Origin: an uncultured Cellulomonas sp.
Lineage (GTDB): Bacteria; Actinomycetota; Actinomycetes; Actinomycetales; Cellulomonadaceae
Reading direction: 5' to 3'
DNA: 64,000 bases
NCBI RefSeq assembly: GCF_947494015.1
Contig: NZ_CANLTL010000007.1
Span: forward strand, 62,001 to 126,000
Below, one piece after another: positions 38,790-47,749 of this stretch; the stretch's first letter is position 1, and every line of letters begins with the position of its first letter. The position numbers were made by a program, and so were the translations under genes. The notes beneath the pieces are model-generated. The model was not told the DNA's origin. It made no database searches and saw only the letters and a program-made list of their open reading frames with translations.

Positions 38790-38795
38790 AGTGTG
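38790..38795 (-). promoter_or_regulatory. -10-like element before the helical hypothetical gene
   Basis: CACACT on the minus strand is six bases before GTG 38783. It shares the 130-base gap with the divergent MarR promoter. Confidence 0.4.
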
Positions 38796-38857
38796 GACAC
38801 CGCCCGTCCCACCCGCACCGTGGGGATGTGCGTGACGGCGGTCACCACGGCGGACCG

Positions 38858-38886
38858 TTGCCGTCTGCAACGACCGGGCATACAGT
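38858..38886 (+). promoter_or_regulatory. promoter of the marR-efflux operon
   Basis: TTGCCG (38858-38863), a 17-base spacer and TACAGT (38881-38886) make a well-formed promoter. Its -10 overlaps the operator palindrome, which suggests repression by blocking RNA polymerase. Confidence 0.65.
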
Positions 38887-38900
38887 TGCTCCAAGCAACT
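38884..38900 (+). promoter_or_regulatory. MarR-type operator palindrome
   Basis: AGTTGCTCCAAGCAACT is a perfect 7-bp inverted repeat with a three-base spacer. It overlaps the -10 region of the promoter and lies just before the ribosome site of the first gene, a MarR regulator, so autorepression is likely. Confidence 0.75.
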
Positions 38901-38915
38901 ACCGGAGGTGACGCG

Positions 38916-39464
38916 ATGGTGTCCGCGCACGTGGCCCTCATCGGGGCCATCGAGGACATGGCCCGGGCTCAGCGCGAGTCCGGCGCCTGGCTGTCCCGTG
39001 AGCTCGAGTGCGGCCGGGGCGGGCTCGCCGTCGTCCGGCTGCTCGGTGGCGGTCCCCGCCAGGTCGGCGAGCTCGCCCACGCGCTGCGCGTGGACGTGTC
39101 CGTCGCCAGCCGCCACGTCGCCGGGCTGGTCGAGGCGGGGATCGTCGAGCGCGACGTCCCCGCCGCCGACCGGCGCACCCGCACCGTCGCTCTCACCGAC
39201 GCCGGCCGCGAGCTCGCGGCGCGCTCCTCGCAGGCCGCCCTCGACCTGGCCGCGAGCGTCTTCGGGGACTGGTCCGAGGACGACGTCGCCGCCGCCGCCG
39301 CGCAGATCCGCCGGGTGGCGACCGCCATCGGGTCGCACCACCACGCGGCCGCCGGTACCGCCGGGTCCGGTCCCCCGCCGGACCGGCCGCCTGCGCACCC
39401 GCCCGGCCCGCAGCCGGCACCCCACGTCACATCCGCACCGTCCCCGGAACGAGAGATCGCATGA
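38916..39464 (+). CDS. MarR-family transcriptional regulator
   Basis: The 182-residue protein is a winged-helix MarR regulator. The recognition region is GELAHALRVDVSVASRHVAGLVEAGIVERDV, and the wing follows in ADRRTRTVALTDAG. The C-terminal tail of about 45 residues is His/Ala/Pro-rich and longer than usual. CGGAGG precedes the ATG by about eight bases. Its stop overlaps the efflux gene start as ATGA. It probably represses its own operon through the palindrome at 38884-38900 and releases on binding a small toxic compound. Confidence 0.93.
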   Translation: MVSAHVALIGAIEDMARAQRESGAWLSRELECGRGGLAVVRLLGGGPRQVGELAHALRVDVSVASRHVAGLVEAGIVERDVPAADRRTRTVALTDAGRELAARSSQAALDLAASVFGDWSEDDVAAAAAQIRRVATAIGSHHHAAAGTAGSGPPPDRPPAHPPGPQPAPHVTSAPSPEREIA

Positions 39465-41068
39465 CCACCGCCGCACCACCCGCCCGCCCCGCCATGTCGC
39501 ACCGGCAGGTCCTCGAGGCCCTCTCCGGGATCCTGCTCGGGATGTTCGTCTCCATCCTGGCCACGAGCGTCGTCTCGTCCTCGCTGCCCCGGATCATCTC
39601 CGACCTCGACGGCACGCAGTCCGCCTTCACCTGGGTCGTCACCGCGACCCTGCTCACCACCACGATCTCCACGCCCGTGTGGGGCAAGCTCGCCGACCTC
39701 GTCGACCGCAAGCTGCTCATCCAGGTCGCGCTGGTGATCTCCGTGGTGTCCTCCGCGGTCGCCGGCTTCTCGGAGTCCACCGCGATGCTCATCACGATGC
39801 GCGCCTTCCAGGGCCTGGGCGCCGGCGGGCTGACCGCGCTGGGCACGGTGCTGATCGCCGACATCATCTCCCCGCGCGAGCGTGGCCGGTACATGGGGCT
39901 CATGGGAGCCGTCATGGGGATCGGCATGGTCGGCGGGCCGCTGCTCGGCGGGGTCATCACCGACGGCCCCGGCTGGCGGTGGAACTTCTTCGTCGGCGTC
40001 CCGTTCGCGGTCGCGGCCATCATCGTCCTGCAGCGCACGCTCAAGCTCCCGCCGCTGCGGCGCCGCAAGGTGCAGATCGACTACGCCGGTGCGCTGCTGC
40101 TCTCCGCCGGCATCTCGGCCCTCCTGCTGTGGGTCACCTTCGCGGGCACCGACTTCGAGTGGGCGTCGTGGCAGACGGTCGCCTTCCTCGCCGGCTCCGC
40201 CGCGCTGCTCGCGCTCGCCGTGTGGGTCGAGTCGCGCGCCGCCGAGCCGATCCTGCCGCTGCACCTGTTCCGCAACCGCACGCTCGTCCTGGCGGTCGTC
40301 GCGAGCGTCGCCGTCGGCGTCGGCCTGTTCGGCACGTCGGTGTTCCTCAGCCAGTACATGCAGATCGCCCGGGACAAGACCCCGACCCAGTCCGGCCTGC
40401 TGACCATCCCGATGATCCTCGGGCTGCTCGTCTCCTCGACGCTCAGCGGCCGCATCATCTCCCGCACCGGGCGCTACAAGCGCTACATGGTCGCGGGGGC
40501 CATCACCCTCACCGTCGGCCTGGCGCTGATGGGCACCATCCGCTACGACACGAGCTTCGTGCTGGTCAGCCTGTACATGGCGATCCTCGGGGCGGGCGTC
40601 GGCATGCTCATGCAGAACCTCGTGCTCGCGACCCAGAACACCCTGGACCACCGCGAGATGGGCAGCGGCACCGCCGTGGTCGCCTTCTTCCGCACGCTCG
40701 GTGGCGCGGTCGGCGTCTCGGCCCTCGGGGCGGTGCTCGGCTCACGGATCAGCACGCTGCTGCTGCGTGGCCTGACGGAGGTCGGCGTGGACCCGGCGGC
40801 GCTGGGCGGCGACACGACCGCCGTCCCCGACGTCTCCACCCTGCCGGAGCCCGTGCGCTCCGTGGTCGAGGCCGCGTTCGGGGAGGGCATCGCCGACCTG
40901 TTCCTGATCGCGGCCCCGCTCGGTCTGGTGACCCTCGTCGCGGTGCTGCTGCTCAAGGAGGTCCCGCTCGGCACGCGCTCCGGCGCCGAGCAGCGGATGG
41001 CCGACGACGCCCTGGCTCGCGAGGGCAGCACCGCCCAGGCGACGCTGGACACGATGCCGCGCGCCTGA
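39461..41068 (+). CDS. DHA2-family MFS multidrug efflux transporter
   Basis: The 535-residue protein has about fourteen helices, as in the DHA2 (EmrB/QacA) group. The motif GKLADLVDRKLL follows helix 2 (motif A), and GVGMLMQNLVLATQ and the GPLLGGVITDGPGWRWNFFVGVP region (in parts GPLLGGVITD and WRWNFFV) are typical of the family's motif C and the next loop. It exports drugs or toxic metabolites with protons. The start overlaps the MarR stop by ATGA. The C-terminal tail is hydrophilic and cytoplasmic. Confidence 0.93.
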   Translation: MTTAAPPARPAMSHRQVLEALSGILLGMFVSILATSVVSSSLPRIISDLDGTQSAFTWVVTATLLTTTISTPVWGKLADLVDRKLLIQVALVISVVSSAVAGFSESTAMLITMRAFQGLGAGGLTALGTVLIADIISPRERGRYMGLMGAVMGIGMVGGPLLGGVITDGPGWRWNFFVGVPFAVAAIIVLQRTLKLPPLRRRKVQIDYAGALLLSAGISALLLWVTFAGTDFEWASWQTVAFLAGSAALLALAVWVESRAAEPILPLHLFRNRTLVLAVVASVAVGVGLFGTSVFLSQYMQIARDKTPTQSGLLTIPMILGLLVSSTLSGRIISRTGRYKRYMVAGAITLTVGLALMGTIRYDTSFVLVSLYMAILGAGVGMLMQNLVLATQNTLDHREMGSGTAVVAFFRTLGGAVGVSALGAVLGSRISTLLLRGLTEVGVDPAALGGDTTAVPDVSTLPEPVRSVVEAAFGEGIADLFLIAAPLGLVTLVAVLLLKEVPLGTRSGAEQRMADDALAREGSTAQATLDTMPRA

Positions 41069-41103
41069 CCGCCCCGCCTGGTTCCGCGGCAGCGCGGACG
41101 ACA

Positions 41104-41136
41104 CCGGCGGTGGACCCCTCACGGGTCCACCGCCGG
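41104..41136 (+). terminator. strong hairpin after the efflux operon
   Basis: CCGGCGGTGGACCC (41104-41117) and GGGTCCACCGCCGG (41123-41136) pair perfectly over 14 bases around a CTCAC loop. It lies 35 bases past the efflux stop. It lacks a T-run, as do many hairpin terminators in high-GC actinobacteria. Confidence 0.75.
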
Positions 41137-41151
41137 ACCCGTCCGCGCTGA

Positions 41152-41157
41152 CAGGAT
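41152..41157 (+). promoter_or_regulatory. -10-like element before the second MarR gene
   Basis: CAGGAT is six bases before the GTG at 41164 and 16 bases after the terminator stem. It could also be read as a poor ribosome site, GGATGAG, so the call is uncertain. Confidence 0.4.
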
Positions 41158-41163
41158 GAGCCG

Positions 41164-41610
41164 GTGACCGACATCAACGCACGCGTCGAACGCGAGCTCG
41201 GCGTGCTGCTGCGACGCGCGCACGCGTCCTCCAACACCGTCGCGACCCGGGTGCACCCGGACCTCGACGCCGCCGCCTACCCGCTGCTGGTCTGGATCGC
41301 CCGGACGCCCGGGGTTCGGGGCAGCGAGCTCGCCGACCAGGTCGGCGTCGGCCGCGCGACCATCTCGCGGCAGGTCAAGCGCCTGGAGACCCTGGGACTG
41401 CTCACCCGCCGGACCGACCCGGCCGACTCCCGCGGCCAGCTGCTGGAGCTCACCGACGAGGGCACCCGCCGGCTGGCCGAGGCGCAGGGCGCCCGCCGGG
41501 AGTGGCTGCGCGCGGCGCTGGCGTCCTGGAGCGAGGGCGAGATCGAGACCCTGGCGACCACGCTCGAGCGGCTGAACTCCACGCTGGACGAGGTCAGGCG
41601 CCGGGACTGA
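41164..41610 (+). CDS. MarR-family transcriptional regulator (second)
   Basis: The 148-residue protein has a MarR winged helix with GSELADQVGVGRATISRQVKRLETLGLL as the recognition region and DPADSRGQLLELTDEGTRRL as the wing. Length and layout are normal. The GTG at 41164 is preceded by CAGGAT at six bases. It lies directly after the efflux terminator and converges with the histidine kinase, whose stop lies inside the last 17 bases of this gene. Its target is not evident. Confidence 0.92.
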   Translation: MTDINARVERELGVLLRRAHASSNTVATRVHPDLDAAAYPLLVWIARTPGVRGSELADQVGVGRATISRQVKRLETLGLLTRRTDPADSRGQLLELTDEGTRRLAEAQGARREWLRAALASWSEGEIETLATTLERLNSTLDEVRRRD

Positions 41611-43489
41611 CGCCGTCCGTCGAGGGGGTGGCGCCGGGCGTGGCCGCGGCCGTGGACGCCCCGAGGGGCAGCGTCGCGGCGAACGTGGTGCCCTCGCCCA
41701 CCGTGCTGCGCACGGCGAGCTCGCCGCCGTGGGCGGTGACGATGGCCTGGGTGACGGTCAGCCCGAGACCGGCTCCGGGGACGGCGTTGCGCGTCGCCGT
41801 GGAGGCCCGGAAGAACCGGGAGAACAGCTGGTCGAGCTCGGCCGCCGGGATCCCCATGCCCGTGTCGCTGACCGCGACCGTCGCGGTCCCGCCGTCGTCG
41901 TCCGCGCCCTGCCCCTCGCCCTGTCGCGCGCTCGGCCCCTCGACGTGCCGGACGGTGAGATCGACGACGACGCGCCCGTCCCGCGGCGTGAACTTCACCG
42001 CGTTGGACACCAGGTTGTCCAGCGCCTGGCCGAGCCGGACGGCGTCACCCTGCAGCATCACCGGCACCTCCGTGCCGGTCGCTCCCAGGACGACGCCGGC
42101 GGTCGCGGCACCCGGCCGCGCGGACTCCACCGCGGCCAGGACAAGCGCCGCGAGGTCGACCGGCTGCCGTACGAGGGTGAAGCGGCCGGCCTCCACCTGC
42201 GCCGTGAACAGCAGGTCGCCGACCAGCCGCAGCAGCCGCGAGGCGTTGCGCTCGATGACGTCGAGGTACTGGCGCTGCTCCGCGGTCAGGTCGCCGTCCT
42301 CGGTGATCAGCTCCAGGTACCCCAGGATCGAGCTGAGCGGTGTGCGCAGCTCGTGGCTGATGAGGCTGACGAACTCGTCCTTGAGCCGGGCCGCCTCCCG
42401 TTCCTCGCTCATGTCCGTGGCGACGAAGATGTAGCCCACGGTCGCCCCGGCCGGGTCCAGCCGCCGGGTGACCGCGACGCGCACCACCACGTCGCTGCCG
42501 TCGGCGCGCACGTAGGACCAGTCCCGCACGTCCGAGCCCCCCGTGTACGCCTGGCCCACGAGCGCGCCGAACACCCCGACGTCCGCGGCGTCGCCGCCGG
42601 CCGAGGCGAGCTCCGCGCGCCGCTCGGCAAGCTGTTCCGGCAGGTGCAGGTCGGTGATCCGCAGGCGGCCGACGACGTCGAGGGGCGTCCAGCCGAGCAG
42701 CCGCTCGGCGCCGGGGTTGAACAGGTCGATCACGCCCCGGGGGTCGGTGCCGATGATCGCCTGCTCGGTGGCGGCGTCGATCACGCCGGCGAACAGGTCC
42801 CGGGCCCGCAGCACCTCCTGCGTGCGCGTCACCAGCTCCTCAGCGGCCTTCTCGCTGCGCTCGCGCAGCTGCACCTCGGTCGTCCGCAGGGCGTCCAGCG
42901 CCTGCACCTCGGCGCGACGGCGTTCGGTGATCGCGTTCACGGTGAGTCCCACCACGAGCACCACGAGGGCGGCGTACAGGCCGCGCAGCCCCTCCACCGT
43001 CGAGCCCGGGCCGCCGTCGGCCACGGCGGGGACCTCCACGATGACCGCGGTGGCGAGGGTCGACAGGACGACCCCGCTGCGGCCGCGCTCGGAGGACGCC
43101 ACCACGACCGGCAGGAACAGCAGGGCGAGGAACGGCGACGACGGCCCACCGGTGCCCTCACGCATCAGCCCGACGGCGAGCAGCTGCAGCGCCGGCAGCA
43201 CCAGCCGGGCGCCCACCGGCAGCCGACGCCACGGCAACGCCACCGCCAGCACGGCCATCAGCGCCACCGCGGCGACCGCGACCCACACCAGGGACGTGAA
43301 GCTGGCCGGGATCCGGAACACGAGCAGGCCGACCACCGACAGCACGAACAGCAGCACGAACGGCACCTGCCGCTGCAGGATCGCGCCGTCGTCCTCCCAC
43401 ATCCGCGACAGGTGCCCCAGCCAGCCGGCGCGCGGACGTGGCTCCTGCGTCACCGGTGGCCGTTGCGCCGCCGTCCCCCCCTGCGCCAC
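41594..43489 (-). CDS. membrane-bound PAS-domain sensor histidine kinase
   Basis: The 631-residue protein has five or six membrane helices at about residues 42-182, a coiled coil at about 186-232, and a PAS domain at about 233-365. A HisKA domain follows with the phospho-acceptor His379 in SLISHELRTPLS, and an HATPase domain with the N box in LDNLVSNAVKF and DTGMGIP. The membrane part resembles MASE-type domains. GGAG lies seven bases before GTG 43489. No response regulator is next to it. Its 3' end overlaps the 3' end of the MarR gene by 17 bases. Confidence 0.93.
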   Translation of the reverse strand: MAQGGTAAQRPPVTQEPRPRAGWLGHLSRMWEDDGAILQRQVPFVLLFVLSVVGLLVFRIPASFTSLVWVAVAAVALMAVLAVALPWRRLPVGARLVLPALQLLAVGLMREGTGGPSSPFLALLFLPVVVASSERGRSGVVLSTLATAVIVEVPAVADGGPGSTVEGLRGLYAALVVLVVGLTVNAITERRRAEVQALDALRTTEVQLRERSEKAAEELVTRTQEVLRARDLFAGVIDAATEQAIIGTDPRGVIDLFNPGAERLLGWTPLDVVGRLRITDLHLPEQLAERRAELASAGGDAADVGVFGALVGQAYTGGSDVRDWSYVRADGSDVVVRVAVTRRLDPAGATVGYIFVATDMSEEREAARLKDEFVSLISHELRTPLSSILGYLELITEDGDLTAEQRQYLDVIERNASRLLRLVGDLLFTAQVEAGRFTLVRQPVDLAALVLAAVESARPGAATAGVVLGATGTEVPVMLQGDAVRLGQALDNLVSNAVKFTPRDGRVVVDLTVRHVEGPSARQGEGQGADDDGGTATVAVSDTGMGIPAAELDQLFSRFFRASTATRNAVPGAGLGLTVTQAIVTAHGGELAVRSTVGEGTTFAATLPLGASTAAATPGATPSTDGVSPGA

Positions 43490-43512
43490 CCGTCCGCTCC
43501 GCGAGTCGACCC

Positions 43513-43914
43513 TCAGGTCGACGGCTCGAAGGTCAGCGAGACCGAGTTCATGCAGAACCGGTCCCCCGTGGGCGTCTGCGGCGCGTCGTCGAACACGTGG
43601 CCCAGGTGCGAGCCGCAGCGGCTGCAGCGGACCTCCGTGCGGACCATCCCGACGCTGCGGTCCTCGATCAGCTCCACGGCGTCCCCGGCGAGCGGGGAGA
43701 AGAAGCTCGGCCAGCCGCAGTGGGAGTCGAACTTGGTGTCCGAGCGGAACAGCTCGTTGCCGCACGCGCGGCACCGGTAGACGCCCTCGCGGTGCTCGTC
43801 CAGCAGCTCACCGGTGTAGGGACGCTCCGTCCCCGCCCGGCGCAGGACGGCGAACTCCTGCGGGTCCAGCGCGACCCGCCACTCCTCGTCGGACTTCTCC
43901 ACCTCGTACGGCAT
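43513..43914 (-). CDS. msrB: peptide-methionine (R)-S-oxide reductase
   Basis: The 133-residue enzyme repairs methionine-R-sulfoxide. The zinc site is formed by Cys48, Cys51, Cys97 and Cys100. The catalytic Cys121 lies in DRFCMNS, and HCGWPSF (Cys66) is also conserved and can act as the resolving Cys. The start has GAGAGGGA in front. It stands alone as a single-domain MsrB without a fused MsrA. A -10-like TATCCT lies 28 bases before the ATG. Confidence 0.96.
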   Translation of the reverse strand: MPYEVEKSDEEWRVALDPQEFAVLRRAGTERPYTGELLDEHREGVYRCRACGNELFRSDTKFDSHCGWPSFFSPLAGDAVELIEDRSVGMVRTEVRCSRCGSHLGHVFDDAPQTPTGDRFCMNSVSLTFEPST

Positions 43915-43941
43915 GCGTCCCTCTCCCTCGCGACGTCGCCC

Positions 43942-43947
43942 AGGATA
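43942..43947 (-). promoter_or_regulatory. candidate -10 element for msrB
   Basis: TATCCT on the minus strand lies 28 bases upstream of the msrB ATG. It gives a short leader with an SD-like GGGAGAGG. Confidence 0.5.
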
Positions 43948-43987
43948 TTCCGGGCGTGCGGCCGTCCGCCCGCCGTGCAGACGACGG

Positions 43988-44024
43988 AGGGCCGGTCCCG
44001 GCGCAACGCGCGAGGACCGGCCCT
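43988..44024 (-). terminator. hairpin after the DEAD-box helicase
   Basis: AGGGCCGGTCC (43988-43998) pairs perfectly with GGACCGGCCCT (44014-44024) over 11 bases. It is 14 bases past the helicase stop on the minus strand and upstream of the msrB promoter, so it should separate the two units. Confidence 0.7.
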
Positions 44025-44037
44025 GTGTTCCATGCCG

Positions 44038-45534
44038 TCAGCGGGAGCGGCGACGACCCGACGCCGCACCGCGGGACATCTCCACCGCGCCGCTGCGCCC
44101 ACCGGTGGATGAGGAGTACACCGTCGTCGAGCCGCCCTGCGGCGCGCGGGCGGGACGGCCGCCGGAGCCCGAGCCACCCGAGCGGCCACCGCTCGAGCGC
44201 GACGCCTGCCCGCCACCGGACGGGGCACCGGCCGCGCCTGCGCCGGAGTGTCGGCGTCGGCCACCACCACGCGGGCCGCGGGCCGCGCCGGCGGCGCCGC
44301 CGGCGCCGGCCGACCTCGGCTGCGGCACGGACACCGGCTCGGCGGCCGGCATCACCACGGGGGCGACCTCGCCGACGAGCGCGGCGGTCACCGGCGAGCC
44401 AGGACCGACCCGCTGCGGGGTGACCGTGATCTTCGCCAGCCGGGTCAGCGTCTTCACGTCGCCGGCCTGCTCCGGGAGCATCACGGTGACGACGTCCCCG
44501 GCCGAGCCGGCACGTGCGGTGCGGCCCGAGCGGTGCAGGTACGCCTTGTGCTCGGCCGGCGGGTCGACATGGACGACCAGCTCGATGTCGTCGACGTGGA
44601 TGCCGCGGGCGGCGATGTCCGTCGCGCACAGCACCCGGACGTCACCGGAGGAGAACGCGGCGAGGTTGCGCTCACGCGCGGGCTGGCTGAGGTTCCCGTG
44701 CAGGTCGACCGCCGGGATGCCGGCGGCGGTCAGCTGCTTCGCGAGCTTCTTGGCCTGGTGCTTGGTGCGGGTGAACAGCACCCGGCGACCGGTGCCCGAG
44801 GCGAGCTCGTTGACGACGAGGCGCTTGGACTCGGCGTCGTGCACGGCGAGCACGTGGTGGGTCATCTTGGCGACGGGCGACTCGGCGGAGTCGACCGAGT
44901 GCGTCAGCGGGTTGCTGAGGTACCGCTTGACCAGCTGGTCCACGCCGTTGTCGAGGGTCGCGGAGAACAGCATCCGCTGGCCCTGCTTCGGGGTCTTGTC
45001 CATGATCCGCTTGACGCCGGGCAGGAACCCCAGGTCGGCCATGTGGTCGGCCTCGTCGAGCACGGTGATCTCGACGCCGTCCAGCGTGAGCAGCCGCTGG
45101 TTGAGCAGGTCCTCGAGCCGGCCGGGGCACGCGACGAGGATGTCGACCCCGCCGTTGAGCGCCGAGACCTGCTTGTTCTGGGACACCCCGCCGAACACCA
45201 CGGTCAGCGACAGCCGCTCGGCCTTGGCCAGCGGCTCGAGGGTCGCGGCGATCTGGGTCGCGAGCTCCCGGGTCGGCGCGAGCACCAGGCCCCGCGGCCG
45301 GGCCGCCTTGCGGGGCGCCTTGGACGCGGCGAGGCGGGCGACCATCGGCAGCGAGAAGGCGAGGGTCTTGCCCGAGCCGGTACGGCCACGGCCGAGGACG
45401 TCGCGGCCACCGAGGGTGTCGGGGAGCGTCGCCGTCTGGATGGGGAACGGCTCGGTGATCCCGGACGCGGTCAGCGAGCGGACGAGGGTCTCGGGCACGC
45501 CGAGGCTCGAGAAAGAGGGCACGGCAGAAGACAT
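44038..45534 (-). CDS. DEAD-box ATP-dependent RNA helicase (RhlE/CsdA-like)
   Basis: The 498-residue protein has the whole set: a Q-motif region PSFSSLGVPETLV, GRTGSGKT (motif I), LAPTRELATQ (Ia), DEAD in VLDEADHMADLG, SAT and HRSGRTARAG (VI). A tail of about 120 residues is Gly/Arg/Ser-rich with RGG-like runs, which probably binds RNA. ATG 45534 is chosen because the matching helicase domains start there; the longer open frame upstream is not needed. Such helicases act in ribosome assembly or RNA decay. Confidence 0.93.
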   Translation of the reverse strand: MSSAVPSFSSLGVPETLVRSLTASGITEPFPIQTATLPDTLGGRDVLGRGRTGSGKTLAFSLPMVARLAASKAPRKAARPRGLVLAPTRELATQIAATLEPLAKAERLSLTVVFGGVSQNKQVSALNGGVDILVACPGRLEDLLNQRLLTLDGVEITVLDEADHMADLGFLPGVKRIMDKTPKQGQRMLFSATLDNGVDQLVKRYLSNPLTHSVDSAESPVAKMTHHVLAVHDAESKRLVVNELASGTGRRVLFTRTKHQAKKLAKQLTAAGIPAVDLHGNLSQPARERNLAAFSSGDVRVLCATDIAARGIHVDDIELVVHVDPPAEHKAYLHRSGRTARAGSAGDVVTVMLPEQAGDVKTLTRLAKITVTPQRVGPGSPVTAALVGEVAPVVMPAAEPVSVPQPRSAGAGGAAGAARGPRGGGRRRHSGAGAAGAPSGGGQASRSSGGRSGGSGSGGRPARAPQGGSTTVYSSSTGGRSGAVEMSRGAASGRRRSR

Positions 45535-45694
45535 GGAGGTGTTCGCCTTTCCGGCGGTGGTGGGGTCGGGGCTCGCCGCGTGAACTCGCAGGTGCTCCAC
45601 GACGCTGGGAGGGCGCAGACTCACGCCGCTCCGCCACCGAGTATGCACCATGGGTCGCGCGCGGCCGGTGTGAGTCGGGTCTCCTGCCGGCCCG

Positions 45695-45700
45695 TACGGT
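45695..45700 (+). promoter_or_regulatory. -10 element of a leaderless promoter for the M50 peptidase
   Basis: TACGGT lies seven bases before GTG 45708. An alternative GTG at 45699 would fall inside this element, so 45708 is the better start. Confidence 0.55.
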
Positions 45701-45707
45701 GTCCGGC

Positions 45708-46427
45708 GTGCCCGTCGAGCTGCTCACCGAGATGTGGCGCCGGGTCACGTCGACCCAGCCGGCCCCGTCGTCGGCGACCGTGCTGGCGACGGCGGCCGTC
45801 GCGGCGCTCGTGGTGCTGTGGCCCCCCGCCTGGCGCGTCGCCCGGCACGGCGTCACCCTGGTGCACGAGGCGGGGCACGCCGGTGTCGCGGTCCTCACCG
45901 GACGCCGGCTCGCGGGAATCCGGCTGCACTCCGACACCTCCGGCCTGACCACGTCGGTGGGCCGTCCGCGGGGACCGGGCATGGTGCTCACCGCGGCGGC
46001 CGGCTACGTCGCCCCGGGGATGCTGGGGCTCGCAGCGGCGTGGGCGACGGCGAACGGGCGCGGGGTCGCGCTGCTGTGGGCCCTGCTGCTGGTGGTCGTG
46101 GTGCTCGGCGTCGGCGTCCGCAACCTGTTCGGTCTGTGGTCGGTCCTCGTCACGGGGGTGACCCTCGTCGCGGTGACCTGGTGGGCCCCCACCGTGTGGC
46201 AGACGCTCGCGGCGTGCACGGTCAGCTGGTACCTCCTGCTGGGCGCCGTCCGCACCGTGACGGAGCTCGGGCGGACCCGGGCGCGCGGCGCGCGGACGTC
46301 GGACGCCGACGTGCTGGCCCGCCTGACGCACGTGCCGGCGATCCTGTGGGTGGGGGTCTTCGGGCTCGTCACGGTGGCCACCGCGGTCCTCGGCGGTGCG
46401 GCGCTGACCGGCGCCCGGCCCGCTTAG
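45708..46427 (+). CDS. M50-family intramembrane metallopeptidase
   Basis: The 239-residue membrane protein has the zinc-binding HEAGHA motif in VTLVHEAGHAGVAV, typical of M50 proteases, and about six helices. The second metal-ligand region of the family (an Asp-Gly-rich motif) is not clear; the ARGARTSDADVLAR part near the end is a possible candidate. Close relatives in actinobacteria are single-gene membrane proteins of unknown substrate. It lies between convergent or divergent genes and has no partner next to it. Confidence 0.75.
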   Translation: MPVELLTEMWRRVTSTQPAPSSATVLATAAVAALVVLWPPAWRVARHGVTLVHEAGHAGVAVLTGRRLAGIRLHSDTSGLTTSVGRPRGPGMVLTAAAGYVAPGMLGLAAAWATANGRGVALLWALLLVVVVLGVGVRNLFGLWSVLVTGVTLVAVTWWAPTVWQTLAACTVSWYLLLGAVRTVTELGRTRARGARTSDADVLARLTHVPAILWVGVFGLVTVATAVLGGAALTGARPA

Positions 46428-46451
46428 CCCTCGCCCGCACCGGCGAGGTCC

Positions 46452-46472
46452 CGGCGCTGGACCTCAGCGCCG
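46452..46472. terminator. hairpin between convergent genes
   Basis: CGGCGCTG (46452-46459) and CAGCGCCG (46465-46472) pair perfectly around GACCT. It lies in the 110-base gap between the M50 peptidase and ferredoxin reductase stops, so it can serve both directions. Confidence 0.55.
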
Positions 46473-46537
46473 ATCGTGCGGGAGCTGGGCCTCGGCGGTC
46501 ATGGACCGGCGTCTGCCCCGGGACTCCGCAGCGACGC

Positions 46538-47749
46538 TCACCGGCTGCGGACGGTGGTCGACCGGGCGAGCTCGACGGCCGCCTGCCAGTCCGCGCGCTG
46601 ACCGATCATGAGCCGCAGGCGCAGGACGGCTCGGCGCTGGTTGACGCCCAGGGCGCCGGTCACCCGGTCACCGGTGCGGTAGAGGGCCAGCAGGTCGCCG
46701 GTCTCGGCCGAGCCGACGACCGTGACGGCCTCGTCGCTCTCCGGCACCCCGACGAACTGGATGCGGTCGGACACCCAGTCCGACCAGAAGTACGGGACGA
46801 CGTCGCAGGTCTCGGGCCCACCCGTGGCGACGGCGTTGCGACCGGCGACCGCGCCCTGCTCCGCCGCCGACGTCCAGTGCTCCAGGCGCATCGACCGGTC
46901 GAACGTCGGGTTGTGCCACCGGGCGACGTCCCCGGCCGCGTACACGCCCGGGGCGCCGGCGTTGAGCGTCGCGTCGCAGACGACGCCGTCCTCGATCGTC
47001 AGGCCTGAGCCGCGGAGCCAGTCCGTCACGGGGGCAGCGCCCACGCCGACGAGCACGACGTCCGCCGGCAGCACCTGGCCGTCGGCCAGCCGTACCGCCT
47101 CCACGGTGTCCCGGCCGATCACGGCCTCGACCAGCGCGCCGCACCGCACGTCGATGCCGTGCCGGACGTGCAGACCACCGAGCGCCTCGCCCATCGCCGG
47201 ACCCACCGCCCGCACGAGGGGCACGTCGGCAGCCTCCAGCACGGTGACGTGCGCGCCGAGGTGCAACGCCGAGCAGGCGAACTCCGAGCCGATGAAGCCC
47301 GCGCCGATGACGACGACGCGGCTCCCCGGGCGTATCGCCGAGCGCAGGGCGACGGCGTCGGCATGGCTGCGCAGCGTGTGCACGCCGGCCGGCCCGTGCA
47401 TCCCCGGCAGCAGTCGGGCGGTCGAACCGGTGGCGATCACCAGCCCGGCGTAGGGCAGCTCCTGGTCACCGACCGTCACGGTCCTCGTGGCCGGGTCCAC
47501 CGCGGTGGCGGTCTCACCGAGCCGGAGGTCGACGTCGAGCTCGTCGCGCAGGCTGTCCGCGGTGCGCAGGTACTTCAGGGCGGCGCTCTCGGTCAGGAAC
47601 TTCTTGGACAGCGGAGGACGGTCGTACGGCGCATCGGACTCGGACCCCAGGAGCGTCACGGGCCCGGCGAAGCCGGTGCGTCGAGCGGCCTCGACAGCAC
47701 GCACCCCGGCCAGGCCGGCCCCGACGACCACGAGCCCGGCCGTGCTCAT
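46538..47749 (-). CDS. NAD(P)H-dependent ferredoxin reductase, FAD-binding
   Basis: The 403-residue protein has GAGLAGVRAVEAAR (FAD fold), then VVVIGAGFIGSEFACSALH (NADH fold), then the FAD-contact GVYAAGDVARW. This is the rubredoxin/ferredoxin-reductase group, often serving monooxygenases such as cytochrome P450. It begins at an ATG that overlaps the ferredoxin stop as ATGA, so the two proteins are made together and likely pass electrons NAD(P)H to FAD to ferredoxin. No oxygenase gene lies within the window. Confidence 0.93.
   Translation of the reverse strand: MSTAGLVVVGAGLAGVRAVEAARRTGFAGPVTLLGSESDAPYDRPPLSKKFLTESAALKYLRTADSLRDELDVDLRLGETATAVDPATRTVTVGDQELPYAGLVIATGSTARLLPGMHGPAGVHTLRSHADAVALRSAIRPGSRVVVIGAGFIGSEFACSALHLGAHVTVLEAADVPLVRAVGPAMGEALGGLHVRHGIDVRCGALVEAVIGRDTVEAVRLADGQVLPADVVLVGVGAAPVTDWLRGSGLTIEDGVVCDATLNAGAPGVYAAGDVARWHNPTFDRSMRLEHWTSAAEQGAVAGRNAVATGGPETCDVVPYFWSDWVSDRIQFVGVPESDEAVTVVGSAETGDLLALYRTGDRVTGALGVNQRRAVLRLRLMIGQRADWQAAVELARSTTVRSR

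Noticed and set aside
45699-45707. GTG at 45699 as start of the M50 peptidase
   Set aside because: It overlaps the TACGGT -10 of the leaderless promoter, so it would not be transcribed.
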